A stretch of 64,000 nt of DNA from Pectobacterium zantedeschiae (GCF_004137795.1 NZ_NWTM01000003.1:62001-126000), one strand, 5' to 3'; counted from the first letter of the stretch, positions 53,780 to 63,563 are shown. Made by a program: numbers and translations. Notes: generated by a model from the sequence alone, not told the origin.

Positions 53780-54240
53780 GCTTTATACCTCGATTCATTA
53801 TTACGACGCTCGGGGGGAATAATAGAGGTGGGGAAAAGGGCTCACAACGGGATTTATCCTGAAAACCGCTTTATAAATAACTGGTTACATAAGCTAACGT
53901 TCCACGAACGATATCCCGTATTTTATTATACGGAGTCTTGAGAGCTATCGGGGAGATGGTGAAAACGCCACCCAATAAACACACAGATATTGTGGGATTA
54001 AGTGACGAATTATACTTGTCATATTTCACGTTGCTTGTGCGTTAGTTACGCTATTCAGACACTTGCGTGCGCCTCATTCAAACAGCACTCCAACCTGCCT
54101 CTGGCAGATTTGTCAGTCATCCGAATCACTTACCGGGGTAAGTGATTCGGATGAAATGAGAGACATCCTGCCCCTCACCGACGCAACCATTAGCTGACTT
54201 CCTGCAATAGGCCGCGCCGAAAGGCGAAGACCTTAATGCT
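53780..54240. other. Intergenic region with a repeat fragment
   Basis: 461 bases between the small lipoprotein gene and yhjJ. It holds the lipoprotein promoter on the left and the repeat fragment at 54083-54155. A plus-strand frame that extends into the left part is not supported. Confidence 0.5.
54083..54155. repeat. Internal fragment of the MITE-like repeat
   Basis: On the minus strand it reads AAGTGATTCGGATGACTGAC, then AAATCTGCCAGAGGCAGGTT. This matches the centre of the 62.9 kb element (AAGTGATTCGGGTGACTGAC, then AAATATGCCAAAGGCAAATT). The terminal inverted ends are missing. A perfect dyad ATCCGAATCACTTACC/GGTAAGTGATTCGGAT is present. Confidence 0.65.
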
Positions 54241-55737
54241 TTACTGCGCGGCGGGAGCCGTTTCCTGCGGTTTTGTTCCTTCAGCTGCCGCCGCGCTGGC
54301 GACTGGCTCAGCGACTGGCGTCATAATCTGATCGTAGGTTTCCTGTAATGCCTTCATATTCGCTTCTGGCTCACCAGGCTGTTGGATCAGCATCAGTGTC
54401 GTATCCTGTACCAGTTGCTGGTGCAGTTCCTGATTCAACATATCGAGCGTCAACGCGGACAAATAAGTCTGACGCAGTTTCTGATACTGTTCGGGAGCAA
54501 TATCCACGACGCCATTTTGCTGGGAGCGTAAACGCTGATCCATCAGGATGTCCGTGCTGGTACGCGCATAGGTAGCAAACAGCTTGTTCAGTTCATCCGT
54601 CTTGCGCGCAATCAACGCGTCAAACTCTTGCTGTGTCAGTCCTTTTTCACGCAGCGCCGCCAGTTCGCGCGCCATAAACGTGACGCCCGGTTCAACACCC
54701 TCGCTACCTGGAACATCCATATGAATCGCGCACTGGGAACGGGTGTAAAACACGTTGCAGTCGAAACGGAGATTGTTGCCCTTCAGCGGGCTCTTCTCCA
54801 GCACCTGCTGTAAATGCCAGAACATCGCTTCTCGCGTCATGTCGCCTAGCCAGTAGCGAACCAGCGCCTGTGACTCACGAATTGGGTGCCACGGCGCATC
54901 CCACATCAGCGACAGCGTGTCCTTCTGGACAGTGTTATTCATCAGGCTGATTGCCTGCGGCGGCAGCGGACTTAATGTCGGAACAGGCGCTGGCGCTTCA
55001 CGTTTCCCTTCCAGCGGGGAAAAAACTTTACCGATCTGCTCAATCACACTGCGATTATCCACATGACCGACGATGTAAAGCGTCATCGCATCTGGCGTAT
55101 ACCAGGTTTTATAAAATTGCTGGAGCTGTTCACCATTCAGCGGCGGTTTGACGTCCTGAGCAGGATCGTGTGCCAGCAGAGGTGACCCTTTCAGGCGATA
55201 GCGCCAGCTCGGATCCTGCGGGTTAACTGGAAAAGTTGCCACCTGATCGGGCACCTTCAACGCAGCCTGTAGATTTTTTTCGTCGAATGTCATCTGCCCT
55301 GCGCTTTCAGCCAGCCACGTCAGCGCTTCTTTCAGCAGTTCGGGGCGATTATTTGGCAAACTCAGGTTATACGACGTGAAGTCGTACGAAATAATGACCG
55401 GAGGCAAGACGCGCGAGCCGTTGGCATCCCGCATCCACATGGAAGGTAACTGAGCTGCGGACAGCTTATCGCCGGGCGCTAAAGCCAGACGAGGAAGAAA
55501 ATGTGCAAAGCCCACTTGCTGGGCGTTTTCCAGCAACGATCCGGCATTAACAACCAGACGCAGCTCAACCCGATCGCCGGGGCGCTGTGGCGTTGTTAAT
55601 AATTGCCAGGTAAAACCATTATCAAGTTTACCCTGCTGCCAGGCAGGATCGGGCTGTAGTGTTTCAGCCTGCACGCTGCTGCTGACCACAGCCAGCAACA
55701 AACCACCAACGAAAAGCGCCTTTTTGGTGCCCTGCAT
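54241..55737 (-). CDS. yhjJ: Inactive M16-family zinc protease-like protein YhjJ
   Basis: 498-residue exported protein with a signal peptide (LLLAVVSSSVQA) and the two-lobe M16 (pitrilysin/insulinase) fold. The zinc site HXXEH is replaced by HFLPR in VGFAHFLPRLALAPG, so both the catalytic Glu and the second His are missing. The rest of the family fold is recognisable (WYTPDAMTLYIVGHVD and a C-terminal repeat of the domain). The C-terminus is an Ala/Glu-rich tail. Same length and place as E. coli YhjJ. Probably a non-enzymatic periplasmic protein. Confidence 0.88.
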   Translation of the reverse strand: MQGTKKALFVGGLLLAVVSSSVQAETLQPDPAWQQGKLDNGFTWQLLTTPQRPGDRVELRLVVNAGSLLENAQQVGFAHFLPRLALAPGDKLSAAQLPSMWMRDANGSRVLPPVIISYDFTSYNLSLPNNRPELLKEALTWLAESAGQMTFDEKNLQAALKVPDQVATFPVNPQDPSWRYRLKGSPLLAHDPAQDVKPPLNGEQLQQFYKTWYTPDAMTLYIVGHVDNRSVIEQIGKVFSPLEGKREAPAPVPTLSPLPPQAISLMNNTVQKDTLSLMWDAPWHPIRESQALVRYWLGDMTREAMFWHLQQVLEKSPLKGNNLRFDCNVFYTRSQCAIHMDVPGSEGVEPGVTFMARELAALREKGLTQQEFDALIARKTDELNKLFATYARTSTDILMDQRLRSQQNGVVDIAPEQYQKLRQTYLSALTLDMLNQELHQQLVQDTTLMLIQQPGEPEANMKALQETYDQIMTPVAEPVASAAAAEGTKPQETAPAAQ

Positions 55738-56046
55738 GTGAACCCCTACTCATAGCTATCCAACATAATAATGTGGTTATTGTTGATCATTATGGTGGCC
55801 TTGCGTCTGCCACCGCACACTCTCGTGGATATATCACGGAAAAAATTGAAGACGCGAAGTGTACCATTGCATTGGACAGCGCGCTTTTGTCTATGTCACT
55901 TCAAGAGGCGAAATAATCTGCAAAAAAGGTAAAAATAGTCATATTTAACAATATTTTTACGTTTCATGCCGGGTAAGAAGAGAGAAAAAAACGTTTTGAT
56001 TGGACGTGTTTATAAACAAAAAACTACAGACAAAAGGCTTACAGAC
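55738..56046. other. yhjJ promoter region
   Basis: About 309 bases between the dctA terminator and yhjJ. It carries the yhjJ promoter and is AT-rich near 55920-55960 (AAAAAAGGTAAAAATAG). No supported gene. Confidence 0.4.
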
Positions 56047-56084
56047 AAAAAAATTCCCCGCGGTGCAAAACGCCGCAGGGAATT
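56047..56084 (-). terminator. Terminator of dctA
   Basis: On the minus strand AATTCCCTGCGGCG pairs imperfectly with CACCGCGGGGAATT around TTTTG and is followed by seven T residues. Confidence 0.85.
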
Positions 56085-56131
56085 ATTTAGGGTATAGAAC
56101 ACGATGCTGGAACGATAACTGCCTGCTGAAA

Positions 56132-57424
56132 TTACGACTGCGCCGTCGGCGTGGCCGCATTATCGTTCTTGTTAGTCCCAGACAGCTCAGCTTCCAGTTT
56201 CTTCTCATCCAGCTCGCGGCAGTATTTTGCTACCACGATGGTCGCAACACCGTTACCAATCAGGTTGGTCAGCGCACGGGCTTCAGACATGAAGCGGTCA
56301 ATACCCAGAATCAGCGCCAAGCCGGCAACAGGCAGGTGGCCCACGGCAGACAGCGTTGCTGCCAGCACGATAAATCCACTTCCCGTCACACCCGCAGCCC
56401 CTTTAGAGGACAGCAGCAGAACCACCAGCAGCGTAATTTGATGCCAGATATCCATGTGACTGTTGGTCGCCTGAGCGATAAACACTGCCGCCATCGTCAA
56501 ATAGATGGAGGTTCCATCAAGGTTGAACGAGTAACCGGTCGGAATAACCAGACCCACAACGGATTTTTTACAGCCGACCTTCTCCATCTTCTCCAGCATA
56601 CGTGGCAGCACGGACTCAGAAGAAGACGTACCCAGTACGATCAACAGCTCTTCACGGATGTAGCGAATGAATTTGAAGATACTGAAGCCCGTTGCCTTGG
56701 CAATACTGCCCAGCACCAGAAATACGAACAGAACGCAGGTGATGTAGAAGCAGGCGATCAACTGCCCCAGTTGCACCAACGTACCCACACCATATTTACC
56801 GATGGTGAAAGCCATAGCACCGAATGCACCCAGCGGGGCCAACTTCATGATCATGTTAATGACGCCAAAGATGACCTTGGAGAAGCTCTCAATCACATCA
56901 AAAATCACTTTGCCTTTTGGCCCTAAGCGGTGCAGCGCAAAGCCGAACATCACAGCAAACAGCAGAACCTGCAAAATATTACCGCTGGCAAACGCACCGA
57001 CCACACTCGCCGGAATCACGTCCATCAGGAACGGAATCAGACCTTGTTGTGCGGCCTGTTGGGTATAAACCGCCACCGCAGATGCATCCAGCGTACTCGG
57101 ATCGATGTTCATGCCCACGCCAGGTTGCACGACGTTAACGACAACCAGACCGATAATCAGCGCAATCGTACTGACTATTTCAAAATACAACAGAGCCGCC
57201 GCACCAGTGCGACCGACTGATTTCATACTTTCCATGCCTGCAATACCGGTAACTACCGTACAGAAGATAACCGGCGCAATAATCATTTTAATTAATTTAA
57301 CAAACCCGTCGCCAAGCGGCTTCATTTGCTCGCCAAGCTGAGGGTAGAAATGCCCCAACAGTATCCCTATCGTAATAGCAGTAAGAACCTGAAAATAAAG
57401 ACTTTTAAAAATTGATGTTTTCAT
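56132..57424 (-). CDS. dctA: C4-dicarboxylate transport protein DctA
   Basis: 430-residue aerobic symporter for succinate, fumarate, malate and aspartate (DAACS family). The N-terminus [21 protein letters not shown] is typical. The substrate and cation loop [18 protein letters not shown] and [25 protein letters not shown] are preserved, with [12 protein letters not shown] near the C-terminus. It lies between yhjJ and the yhjK-like gene as in E. coli. Confidence 0.97.
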   Translation of the reverse strand: MKTSIFKSLYFQVLTAITIGILLGHFYPQLGEQMKPLGDGFVKLIKMIIAPVIFCTVVTGIAGMESMKSVGRTGAAALLYFEIVSTIALIIGLVVVNVVQPGVGMNIDPSTLDASAVAVYTQQAAQQGLIPFLMDVIPASVVGAFASGNILQVLLFAVMFGFALHRLGPKGKVIFDVIESFSKVIFGVINMIMKLAPLGAFGAMAFTIGKYGVGTLVQLGQLIACFYITCVLFVFLVLGSIAKATGFSIFKFIRYIREELLIVLGTSSSESVLPRMLEKMEKVGCKKSVVGLVIPTGYSFNLDGTSIYLTMAAVFIAQATNSHMDIWHQITLLVVLLLSSKGAAGVTGSGFIVLAATLSAVGHLPVAGLALILGIDRFMSEARALTNLIGNGVATIVVAKYCRELDEKKLEAELSGTNKNDNAATPTAQS

Positions 57425-57731
57425 ACATACGTCCTATGGTGGGGAAAACACAGGAGGGGAATAGGGTACGAGAATGCCGCCTGTGATTGCGCCGGAAAGT
57501 AACATTGCAATAACAAGCTGAGAATGTTTTATAAGTTTAGTTTGTGACCAAGAGGTTAAAAACAAGAGCTGAATCACGTCAGCAGGAATTATAAAGAAAC
57601 ATTAGTGCAATTTTCTTGTAACAGATGCACATTTCTACAGCAGGAAAAAGCCCTCAACCCCACGTCATACGGGGAAGCAACGTTCAGGAAACATATCCAC
57701 GAAAAGTAACATTTATGTTACCTGCAAATAG
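57425..57731. other. dctA promoter region
   Basis: 307 bases between dctA and the stop of the HmsP-like gene, AT-rich in the middle. A CRP-type site is expected for dctA, but I could not assign one with confidence. Confidence 0.4.
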
Positions 57732-58913
57732 TCATGAAGGCGTGGTGAGATGATGAACACCCTGTTTTTTATCACGACGCGCCAGTTGCATGGCAAAACG
57801 CGCCTGCGACAAGAACAGCGCTGCCTCCTCTGGTCGAGGATCGGTAATCGTGAGGATACCGACACTGACAGCCCGTGTAGGCAGGGGGCCCGCAGGTAAA
57901 AAGGGAGAGTTAATCGCCAGCATCACGTTTTGCGCCCAATCCTGTGCTTGCCCGGCGGATTCCAGCGTTTTCCCGATGATGGCGAATTCATCGCAATCGA
58001 GACTCGCCAGATAGATCAGGCCAGCCTCATTTTGTTCTGCAATCACCGCATGAAGCTGCTTAGCCAACGCGGCCATATCGCCCTGACCGACTGAGGAATC
58101 AAGCCCGACGACCAGCAGACTGAACGGGATGCCATCGGCCAAACGCTGTTCGAAGCGTCGTATAAAATGTGCTTTGTCCGGTAGGCCAGCGCCTGTATTT
58201 CCAGCAGAGAGCGACTGCTCCAGCAGTTGTTGATTACGGTTATAGCTGCGCACCAACGCCCCCAGCTCATCATCCTGATGCCAGGGTGGCAGCGTGAGTG
58301 GACGATGAAGCATCGCGTCCGGCGGTAAATTCTGTAATTCGACAATAATCCCGCGCAGCGGGTGTACCAGCAGCCGATTAATGCACCAGGTGATGGCAAT
58401 CGACATAATCAGCGCAAGCAGCAGATACGTAGCCAGCATGGTTGAAAACGTACTGACGATAAATTGATACATCCGGTAGGAATCTGCCTGCAAGACCAGA
58501 TGCGCCAACGGGGCCGAATATTGCGTCTGCGGCGGTGAATAGAGAGGAATAGAAATGCGAATCGGCAACCTAAAGACCCGCGCGATCCAATCCGGCACCG
58601 GGCGTTCTTTTGGGAAATTGGCATGCAGCGTCTGGAAATCATCCGGCAGCAGCACATCTGCCCGACTAAGAAAGGCAACCGGCAGCAAGCTATCCAGAAT
58701 ATTGCCAGCCCGCTGAACTTCCCCCTGTAACACGGCATCCGTCAGCGGTTGGCGCACGGAATAGGCGATGCTCTCCAACTGCTTGGCATAGTCTTCACGG
58801 CGCTGATGAACGAAGTGAAAGAGCTGTATGACGATAAACAGGCTGATCGTCACCAGTGCCACGGCAGACACGGCTGTCATCTGTTTAATCGTTAATGAAC
58901 GTCTGAGCCGCAA
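57732..58913 (-). CDS. EAL-less HmsP/YhjK-like membrane protein with degenerate GGDEF domain
   Basis: 393 residues: TM1 (about 13-35), a periplasmic sensor segment, TM2 (about 155-180), a HAMP-like region, then one GGDEF-type domain (about 240-390). In the GGDEF domain the active motif is replaced by DCDEF in YLASLDCDEFAIIG, and no EAL domain follows. In E. coli and Yersinia the homologue at this locus (YhjK/PdeK, HmsP) is about 650 residues with GGDEF and EAL domains. The protein could be a truncated regulator or a pseudo-enzyme that binds GTP or partners. The reading frame is otherwise intact. Confidence 0.8.
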   Translation of the reverse strand: MRLRRSLTIKQMTAVSAVALVTISLFIVIQLFHFVHQRREDYAKQLESIAYSVRQPLTDAVLQGEVQRAGNILDSLLPVAFLSRADVLLPDDFQTLHANFPKERPVPDWIARVFRLPIRISIPLYSPPQTQYSAPLAHLVLQADSYRMYQFIVSTFSTMLATYLLLALIMSIAITWCINRLLVHPLRGIIVELQNLPPDAMLHRPLTLPPWHQDDELGALVRSYNRNQQLLEQSLSAGNTGAGLPDKAHFIRRFEQRLADGIPFSLLVVGLDSSVGQGDMAALAKQLHAVIAEQNEAGLIYLASLDCDEFAIIGKTLESAGQAQDWAQNVMLAINSPFLPAGPLPTRAVSVGILTITDPRPEEAALFLSQARFAMQLARRDKKQGVHHLTTPS

Positions 58914-59366
58914 GCGCTTTCTCCGTCAACCTTTTATGCAGACCTGAATACCTGACCCACCGGATAAAAATGGGTGAGCAATACACAACGCGAAAAACGC
59001 GCCGTGGCGCGCATAAGTTACACTCGGCAAATAGTATAAGGCAGCTTATCGTCGCCTCAACGCTGTTTTCTACTGATGTTCGGGGGATTTCATCTTAATC
59101 CTAGGCAAGCGCCGGCAACAGCGTTAACGCGGCCTCAGAATAGGGTATATCCCCCGTATAAGCTAGCGTGGCGATTTAGGGATAGAGAGAATATCGCGGG
59201 CGATGAATAAGGGCAGGTAGCTACCTGATAGAACGTGTTGTGCCGACCTAATACTGTCCGTTTTTAGGGGAAACACAGGGGGAAGCTCCCGCAGGGATAC
59301 CTCACCCCTGCGGTCGTCCGTGTATCTCAAGGCTTAAACGATTGGCATAATGCTATGGCGTTGGCG
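58914..59366. other. Intergenic region before the bcsG 3' end, with a repeat copy
   Basis: 453 bases holding the promoter of the HmsP-like gene (58914-59040) and the second-family repeat at 59266-59327. No supported gene. Confidence 0.45.
59266..59327. repeat. Second dispersed repeat family, copy near bcsG
   Basis: GGGGAAACACAGGGGGAAGC, then TCCCGCAGGGATACCTCACC and CCGTGTATCTC resemble the element after zntA (GAGAAACACGGAGCGAGGCC, TCCCTACGGGAACCTCATCC, CCGTGTTTCTC). The copy is diverged and carries a small insertion before its right arm. Confidence 0.5.
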
Positions 59367-61013
59367 CTATTGCGGGTAAGGCACCCAGTCGCCACCATTC
59401 AAACGAATGTAGGGTTTCCCCTGATATTGCATCACGATAGCGTTCTCATTTTCCGAGATCGCTTCCGTTTGCGGCAGTGCGCTCGTCAGCGTTTGCCAGT
59501 CCACAGAAGGCGCGGTGAACATCTTGCCATCCACCATCCGTGCCACCAGTTCCGAAATCGCCAGATAGCTGCTCGGAGACGTAACCTCCAGCGCACTGCC
59601 CTGATGTGGTGCCTGTAAACCGAACAGTTTCACACCAACAGGAATATGCGTGATGCTCGGGCTAGGGATATCCCGCAGACCAGACATTTGCATCTTATCC
59701 CCTGCTAGCGCCGCGCCATGCTCTGGCACCACCACCACCATCACTTTACGACCGGATTTTTGCAGCTCGTCAAAAAAGGCATCCAGTTGATCAAACAGAA
59801 TCTTCGCACGTGGCGCATAGTCAGCCGACTGGTTGGTCCCAACAAAGCGGTTACCGTCATGTAGGGGAATCAGGTTAAAGAAGGTCGCGTTGCGCGCCGT
59901 CGTCGCTTTACCTCGCTCACCCAACCAGCGATTTAACAGCTCCAGATCGTTATAAATCGGCTCGCCGTCAAACGAGGTAATCTGGTGACTAATGCCCTCT
60001 TGCGACAGCATTGGAATCTGAATGTCACCCTCTTCACGTACCTCACGCAGGTAATTCCCAAAAACGCCGGAATGATCGAGCATAAGTTGCTCTTCAAAAC
60101 CCAGCTTCACCAAATTACTGAACAGGAAGCACTGCTGGTTCACTGGCTGGTACAAATCGGTGTGAGACTGTTGACCACAGCTTGCCCGCAGCAGGCGGAT
60201 TGATGCTGGCCCACTATACGCGGTAGCAGAGTTAAACTGCCGGAACAGGATATCGAACTTCTTCCACAGCGGATGATTTTCCAACTGCGCGACTTCTATG
60301 TCCGACCACGACAGCGAACAGATGTTGATTATCAGGAGATCAAAAGGCTGTGCATCCTGCGGCAACGTAGCGGGGAACGCCGTAGTTCGCGCTTTTTCTC
60401 GCGTATAAAACTGATTCAGATAAGCCGTTAGGTTCGCGCTCGTTGGCGGTAAGGTTGCCTCGGGCAGCGCGGTTCCTCCGCCCGTTGGAGAAGCGGCCCC
60501 CGGAGATACGGACGCCGTCGATACCGCAGGCATCAGCGAAACAGCAGGGCCAGCCAGATTGACGATGTTTAACCACGCCAGCGCCGCCACGGTAAACACC
60601 GTAATTCGAATCCACTGTGCGAAGAACAGGTAAGCTACGGTAATCACTACTGCCGCACCGACCATTTGCCAGTTAATGAAGCGATTTAACAGCTCTAGCA
60701 AATAGGCTGTACTAAAGCCCGCAACCTGCGAACCCTGGCTGAGAATACTGTTGATACCTGGTAGCCAGGTATCATGATAAAAAAGCCCGATACCGAGCGG
60801 AATAGCAATAATATGACGCCAGCGGAGCAGCATGACATTGGGGATCGGGAACAGCAGAAACGCCAGAAATACCAAATTAAGCAGCGGATGAAAATTCAGG
60901 TAGCCAAACCATAACAGGGCAAATTTCAGCAAAAAATACAAATTCCAGGCACCGAGTCCACGCCAGTAACGCCATATATTTTGCTGTTGCTGCGTACGTG
61001 TTTTTTCGTCCAT
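59367..61013 (-). CDS. bcsG: Cellulose biosynthesis protein BcsG (phosphoethanolamine transferase)
   Basis: 548-residue inner-membrane protein with a periplasmic alkaline-phosphatase-fold domain that adds phosphoethanolamine to cellulose. The N-terminal half has about four or five helices. The catalytic domain shows LLIINICSLSWSDIE, SATAYSGPASIRLLRASCGQQ with the nucleophile Ser, and VVVPEHGAALAGDKMQMSGLRDIPSPSITHIPVGVKLFG. ATG 61013 lies one base after the bcsF stop. Operon order bcsE-bcsF-bcsG as in E. coli. Confidence 0.95.
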   Translation of the reverse strand: MDEKTRTQQQQNIWRYWRGLGAWNLYFLLKFALLWFGYLNFHPLLNLVFLAFLLFPIPNVMLLRWRHIIAIPLGIGLFYHDTWLPGINSILSQGSQVAGFSTAYLLELLNRFINWQMVGAAVVITVAYLFFAQWIRITVFTVAALAWLNIVNLAGPAVSLMPAVSTASVSPGAASPTGGGTALPEATLPPTSANLTAYLNQFYTREKARTTAFPATLPQDAQPFDLLIINICSLSWSDIEVAQLENHPLWKKFDILFRQFNSATAYSGPASIRLLRASCGQQSHTDLYQPVNQQCFLFSNLVKLGFEEQLMLDHSGVFGNYLREVREEGDIQIPMLSQEGISHQITSFDGEPIYNDLELLNRWLGERGKATTARNATFFNLIPLHDGNRFVGTNQSADYAPRAKILFDQLDAFFDELQKSGRKVMVVVVPEHGAALAGDKMQMSGLRDIPSPSITHIPVGVKLFGLQAPHQGSALEVTSPSSYLAISELVARMVDGKMFTAPSVDWQTLTSALPQTEAISENENAIVMQYQGKPYIRLNGGDWVPYPQ

Positions 61014-61014
61014 T

Positions 61015-61236
61015 TTATTTTTTAGTCTCTGCTGAAGTCGGCTTGGTTGAGACCGTCTTTGTTGAAGAAGGGCTACGCATCCAGACACTCGCGGGCTTCA
61101 GGTAGCGCGGCGACAATAGCCTATTTTTCCAGTACTGAATCCAGTGGGGAATCACACGATGTGCCAGATAGCCGAGCGTAAAGAAGATGACCGCACTCAA
61201 TAACACCAGTTGAACGATATCAATCAGGTTCATCAT
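61015..61236 (-). CDS. bcsF: Cellulose biosynthesis membrane protein BcsF
   Basis: 73-residue protein with one N-terminal membrane helix (about residues 5-27, IVQLVLLSAVIFFTLGYLAHR) and a cytoplasmic Lys/Ser/Thr-rich tail. E. coli BcsF (63 residues) recruits BcsE to the membrane. The start overlaps the bcsE stop in ATGATGA. The C-terminal tail is longer than in E. coli. Confidence 0.88.
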   Translation of the reverse strand: MMNLIDIVQLVLLSAVIFFTLGYLAHRVIPHWIQYWKNRLLSPRYLKPASVWMRSPSSTKTVSTKPTSAETKK

Positions 61237-62807
61237 GATGATTCTCCCGGTGCACGGGTCAATAAATCGTATTCGAGTAAATCAATAGCAATAGGCTCGC
61301 GCCGCGGCGTCTGACTATGTGGTACAGATTCAGTCCGTTGCAATTGCACATAATCATTAATCTGCTGCCCCTTCCCGGAGGTACTGTCCTGCATCAACGA
61401 TTTAATCTCCGCCAGAATCTGTAAGTCTTGTGACCACACAATACGATTACTGAACACTTCATCTACTGGCAGGCGGAAGATTGACTTCAACGCAATGTCC
61501 AGCTCATTCAAGCGACAATTGGACAGAAACAAAAACAAGCGCCCCTGCGCAATCGTAACAACATCGCCAAAACGCCGCAGCGTACACAGCGTCAACGCCT
61601 GCGCCGCTCGAACACCCGGCACGGGACGGAATGCCACCAGCACGCCTTTACTGCCTTCAGGCATCAACGTGCTATCAATCAACATTTGCACAGACTGCCG
61701 AAATGTCTCCGGTGGCTGGTAGCCCTTAATCTGTAGCGGCCGCATGGTGGTTAACAGAATATCGACATCGACAGGAACATGTTTAGTAAAGCGCTGCCCT
61801 TGTACGCTTTCAATCCGTGTCAGAAAGCGGGATAACGGCTCTGAATGGGAGACAATAAGATTTGCGCCACACGCCAATAACAGACGCTCGTCGCTGGCAC
61901 GCAGGCAAGGTTTCATTTCCCGCACCACTATCTTTAGCAATTCACCGCGTTGACGGCGCAGGCTATGGACCTGTTTGGCAAGCGTATCGACCTGATTGGT
62001 CTGATTGAGCGCAAAAACAAGGGTTGCCGCATGCGTCAGCATGCCAGTCTGTACCAAAATGGCGTTATCATCCATTAACTGCCAATTTTCTGACAGCGCA
62101 GGTGCGCCTTCCATCACGCTTCTTTCCATCAGAAAGAGTCCATCGTCATTCAACGAAGGAGTGAGAACAGGCTCTTCTTCCGTCAGCATTTGCCATCCGT
62201 CATTATCGGATTGCAGCATCTGTACCTGATTCGCTCGCACACCTCTTTCCGTTGCCCACCATGACACTAAATACTGCGCGCGATCCTGCTGCCATTGCAG
62301 GCTGGCCAGCCCGTAGAGCCCACGATGCTGGGAAATCAACATATTCCTCAAACGGGTTACGCCGCTACTGTGGCTGATAACCAACAGCGTACACTGTCGC
62401 TGATGTAGCCATGCCGCCGTGTCGTCCACCCACCGCTGTAACCTCTCCGGCGAAATGTCCCGCCACAAGCTGGCTGGCGCGTAAAGCAGCAGAAGGCGAT
62501 TCTTTGGGCGTAATGAACGCATTAAGTCATCGGTTAAATTCAGCAACGCGGCTTTATTTTCCGGCAATGCATAGCAAGTTAATTGTTTTAATTCAGTATT
62601 AAGTAATGCAGTCAGCAGCGTGTCAGATCGTTCCCCACAGCCTATTAACGCCACTCTCGCGTCGTTATTTTGGCCATGTATGACCTGATGGCAAAATAAT
62701 GTGGCATCAACCTGTCGATCAATATTCACCCAATAAAAGCCAGCCTGCTGGAGCGCAGCCAACTCATCCCAAAGGTGACGAATACCTAATGAAAAGTTCT
62801 GCTTCAT
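61233..62807 (-). CDS. bcsE: Cyclic-di-GMP-binding protein BcsE
   Basis: 524-residue cytosolic partner that binds cyclic-di-GMP through its GIL domain and boosts cellulose secretion by the Bcs complex. ALTLCTLRRFGDVVT near residue 420 carries the RxGD-type motif as RFGD, matching the E. coli R-T-G-D site. LRRQRGELLKIVVREMKPCLRASDERLLLACGAN also matches closely. ATG 62807 is chosen by alignment; the longer TTG start is rejected. Divergent from bcsRQ across a long repeat. Confidence 0.95.
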   Translation of the reverse strand: MKQNFSLGIRHLWDELAALQQAGFYWVNIDRQVDATLFCHQVIHGQNNDARVALIGCGERSDTLLTALLNTELKQLTCYALPENKAALLNLTDDLMRSLRPKNRLLLLYAPASLWRDISPERLQRWVDDTAAWLHQRQCTLLVISHSSGVTRLRNMLISQHRGLYGLASLQWQQDRAQYLVSWWATERGVRANQVQMLQSDNDGWQMLTEEEPVLTPSLNDDGLFLMERSVMEGAPALSENWQLMDDNAILVQTGMLTHAATLVFALNQTNQVDTLAKQVHSLRRQRGELLKIVVREMKPCLRASDERLLLACGANLIVSHSEPLSRFLTRIESVQGQRFTKHVPVDVDILLTTMRPLQIKGYQPPETFRQSVQMLIDSTLMPEGSKGVLVAFRPVPGVRAAQALTLCTLRRFGDVVTIAQGRLFLFLSNCRLNELDIALKSIFRLPVDEVFSNRIVWSQDLQILAEIKSLMQDSTSGKGQQINDYVQLQRTESVPHSQTPRREPIAIDLLEYDLLTRAPGESS

Positions 62808-62850
62808 AGACTGATTTTCTTTTCCATTAATGGCGGTAACCAACCCTAAT

Positions 62851-63053
62851 ATACCCTGGATAATTCGAGTCTCAGGCAGGTGGCAAGGGAAGGCGTCCCG
62901 ATGAACTTACACAAGTAAGTGATTCGGGTGACTGACAAATATGCCAAAGGCAAATTTGAACGCTGCTTGCAGCGGCCCCAGCGGGGCGAGGCACACGCAC
63001 AGCGTGCCGAGTATCGTAGCCAACGCACATGCAACTTGAAGTAGGACGGGTAT
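62851..63053. repeat. Full-length MITE-like repeat between bcsE and bcsR (203 bp)
   Basis: Left end ATACCCTGGATAATTCGAGT and right end GCAACTTGAAGTAGGACGGGTAT are imperfect inverted repeats of about 20 bases, flanked by TA on both sides (62850-62851 and 63053-63054). The centre includes AAGTGATTCGGGTGACTGAC, a GCTTGCAGCGGCCCCAGCGG segment and the right-half block GCCGAGTATCGTAGCCAACG. No ORF of its own is convincing. It lies in the bcsE/bcsR divergent control region. Confidence 0.82.
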
Positions 63054-63351
63054 AACACAGTCAAAATAAACTCTAGCAGCCCCTTGTAGGATCACAACGT
63101 CGCGCCATTAATTATTCTGATCCCTTAATAAATTCCCGCTTTTACTATTTTTAGCGTTCAACATTGCAAACACCAATTCATTGCTATAGTTAATTGGCCT
63201 GCCCACTATTTTATTAAAAACAGCAGAGGCGTAAGCCTTCATCTGCCAGACCGTCCATTGTGGGTGTAATAAAGAACTACTACATCTGCCATTCAGATGT
63301 TTCCCTTTATCGTGCTCAATGATAATGGATAGCCTATTTCAGAGGCATGGA

Positions 63352-63561
63352 ATGAATAACGAACCGACTCGTATAGATACCAGCGCACGCGCCGATTTAA
63401 CCGAAAATGCAAGATCCGATGACGACTTACGGGTTCTCAGCCAGGCTTTTTCTTTACCTGAAATAAACTATATCGATATTGCCCGTCAGGCGCGTTTGAG
63501 CCAAATGATGGCTCGCTGGCCGCTACTGAATGAACTAAAAGAACCGGCTGGGAGCGATTGA
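63352..63561 (+). CDS. bcsR: Cellulose biosynthesis regulatory protein BcsR
   Basis: 69-residue small protein; QAFSLPEINYIDIARQ and RWPLLNEL are the conserved family blocks (E. coli: QAFSLPDIDYADISQ and RWPLLAEF). It forms a regulatory complex with BcsQ that is needed for Bcs secretion-complex assembly. Start ATG 63352 with GAGG upstream is chosen over ATGs 11 codons earlier. Two bases separate its stop from bcsQ. Confidence 0.92.
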   Translation: MNNEPTRIDTSARADLTENARSDDDLRVLSQAFSLPEINYIDIARQARLSQMMARWPLLNELKEPAGSD

Positions 63562-63563
63562 CG

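Noticed and set aside
53624-53941. Plus-strand 105-codon frame over the small lipoprotein
   Set aside because: Its Ala/Thr-rich part is the complement of the Gly codons; the minus-strand frame has a lipobox and ribosome binding site instead.
56000-56926. 308-residue plus-strand open frame antisense to dctA
   Set aside because: It is the reverse shadow of a strongly conserved transporter gene; the product is His/Gln/Arg-rich with no family resemblance.
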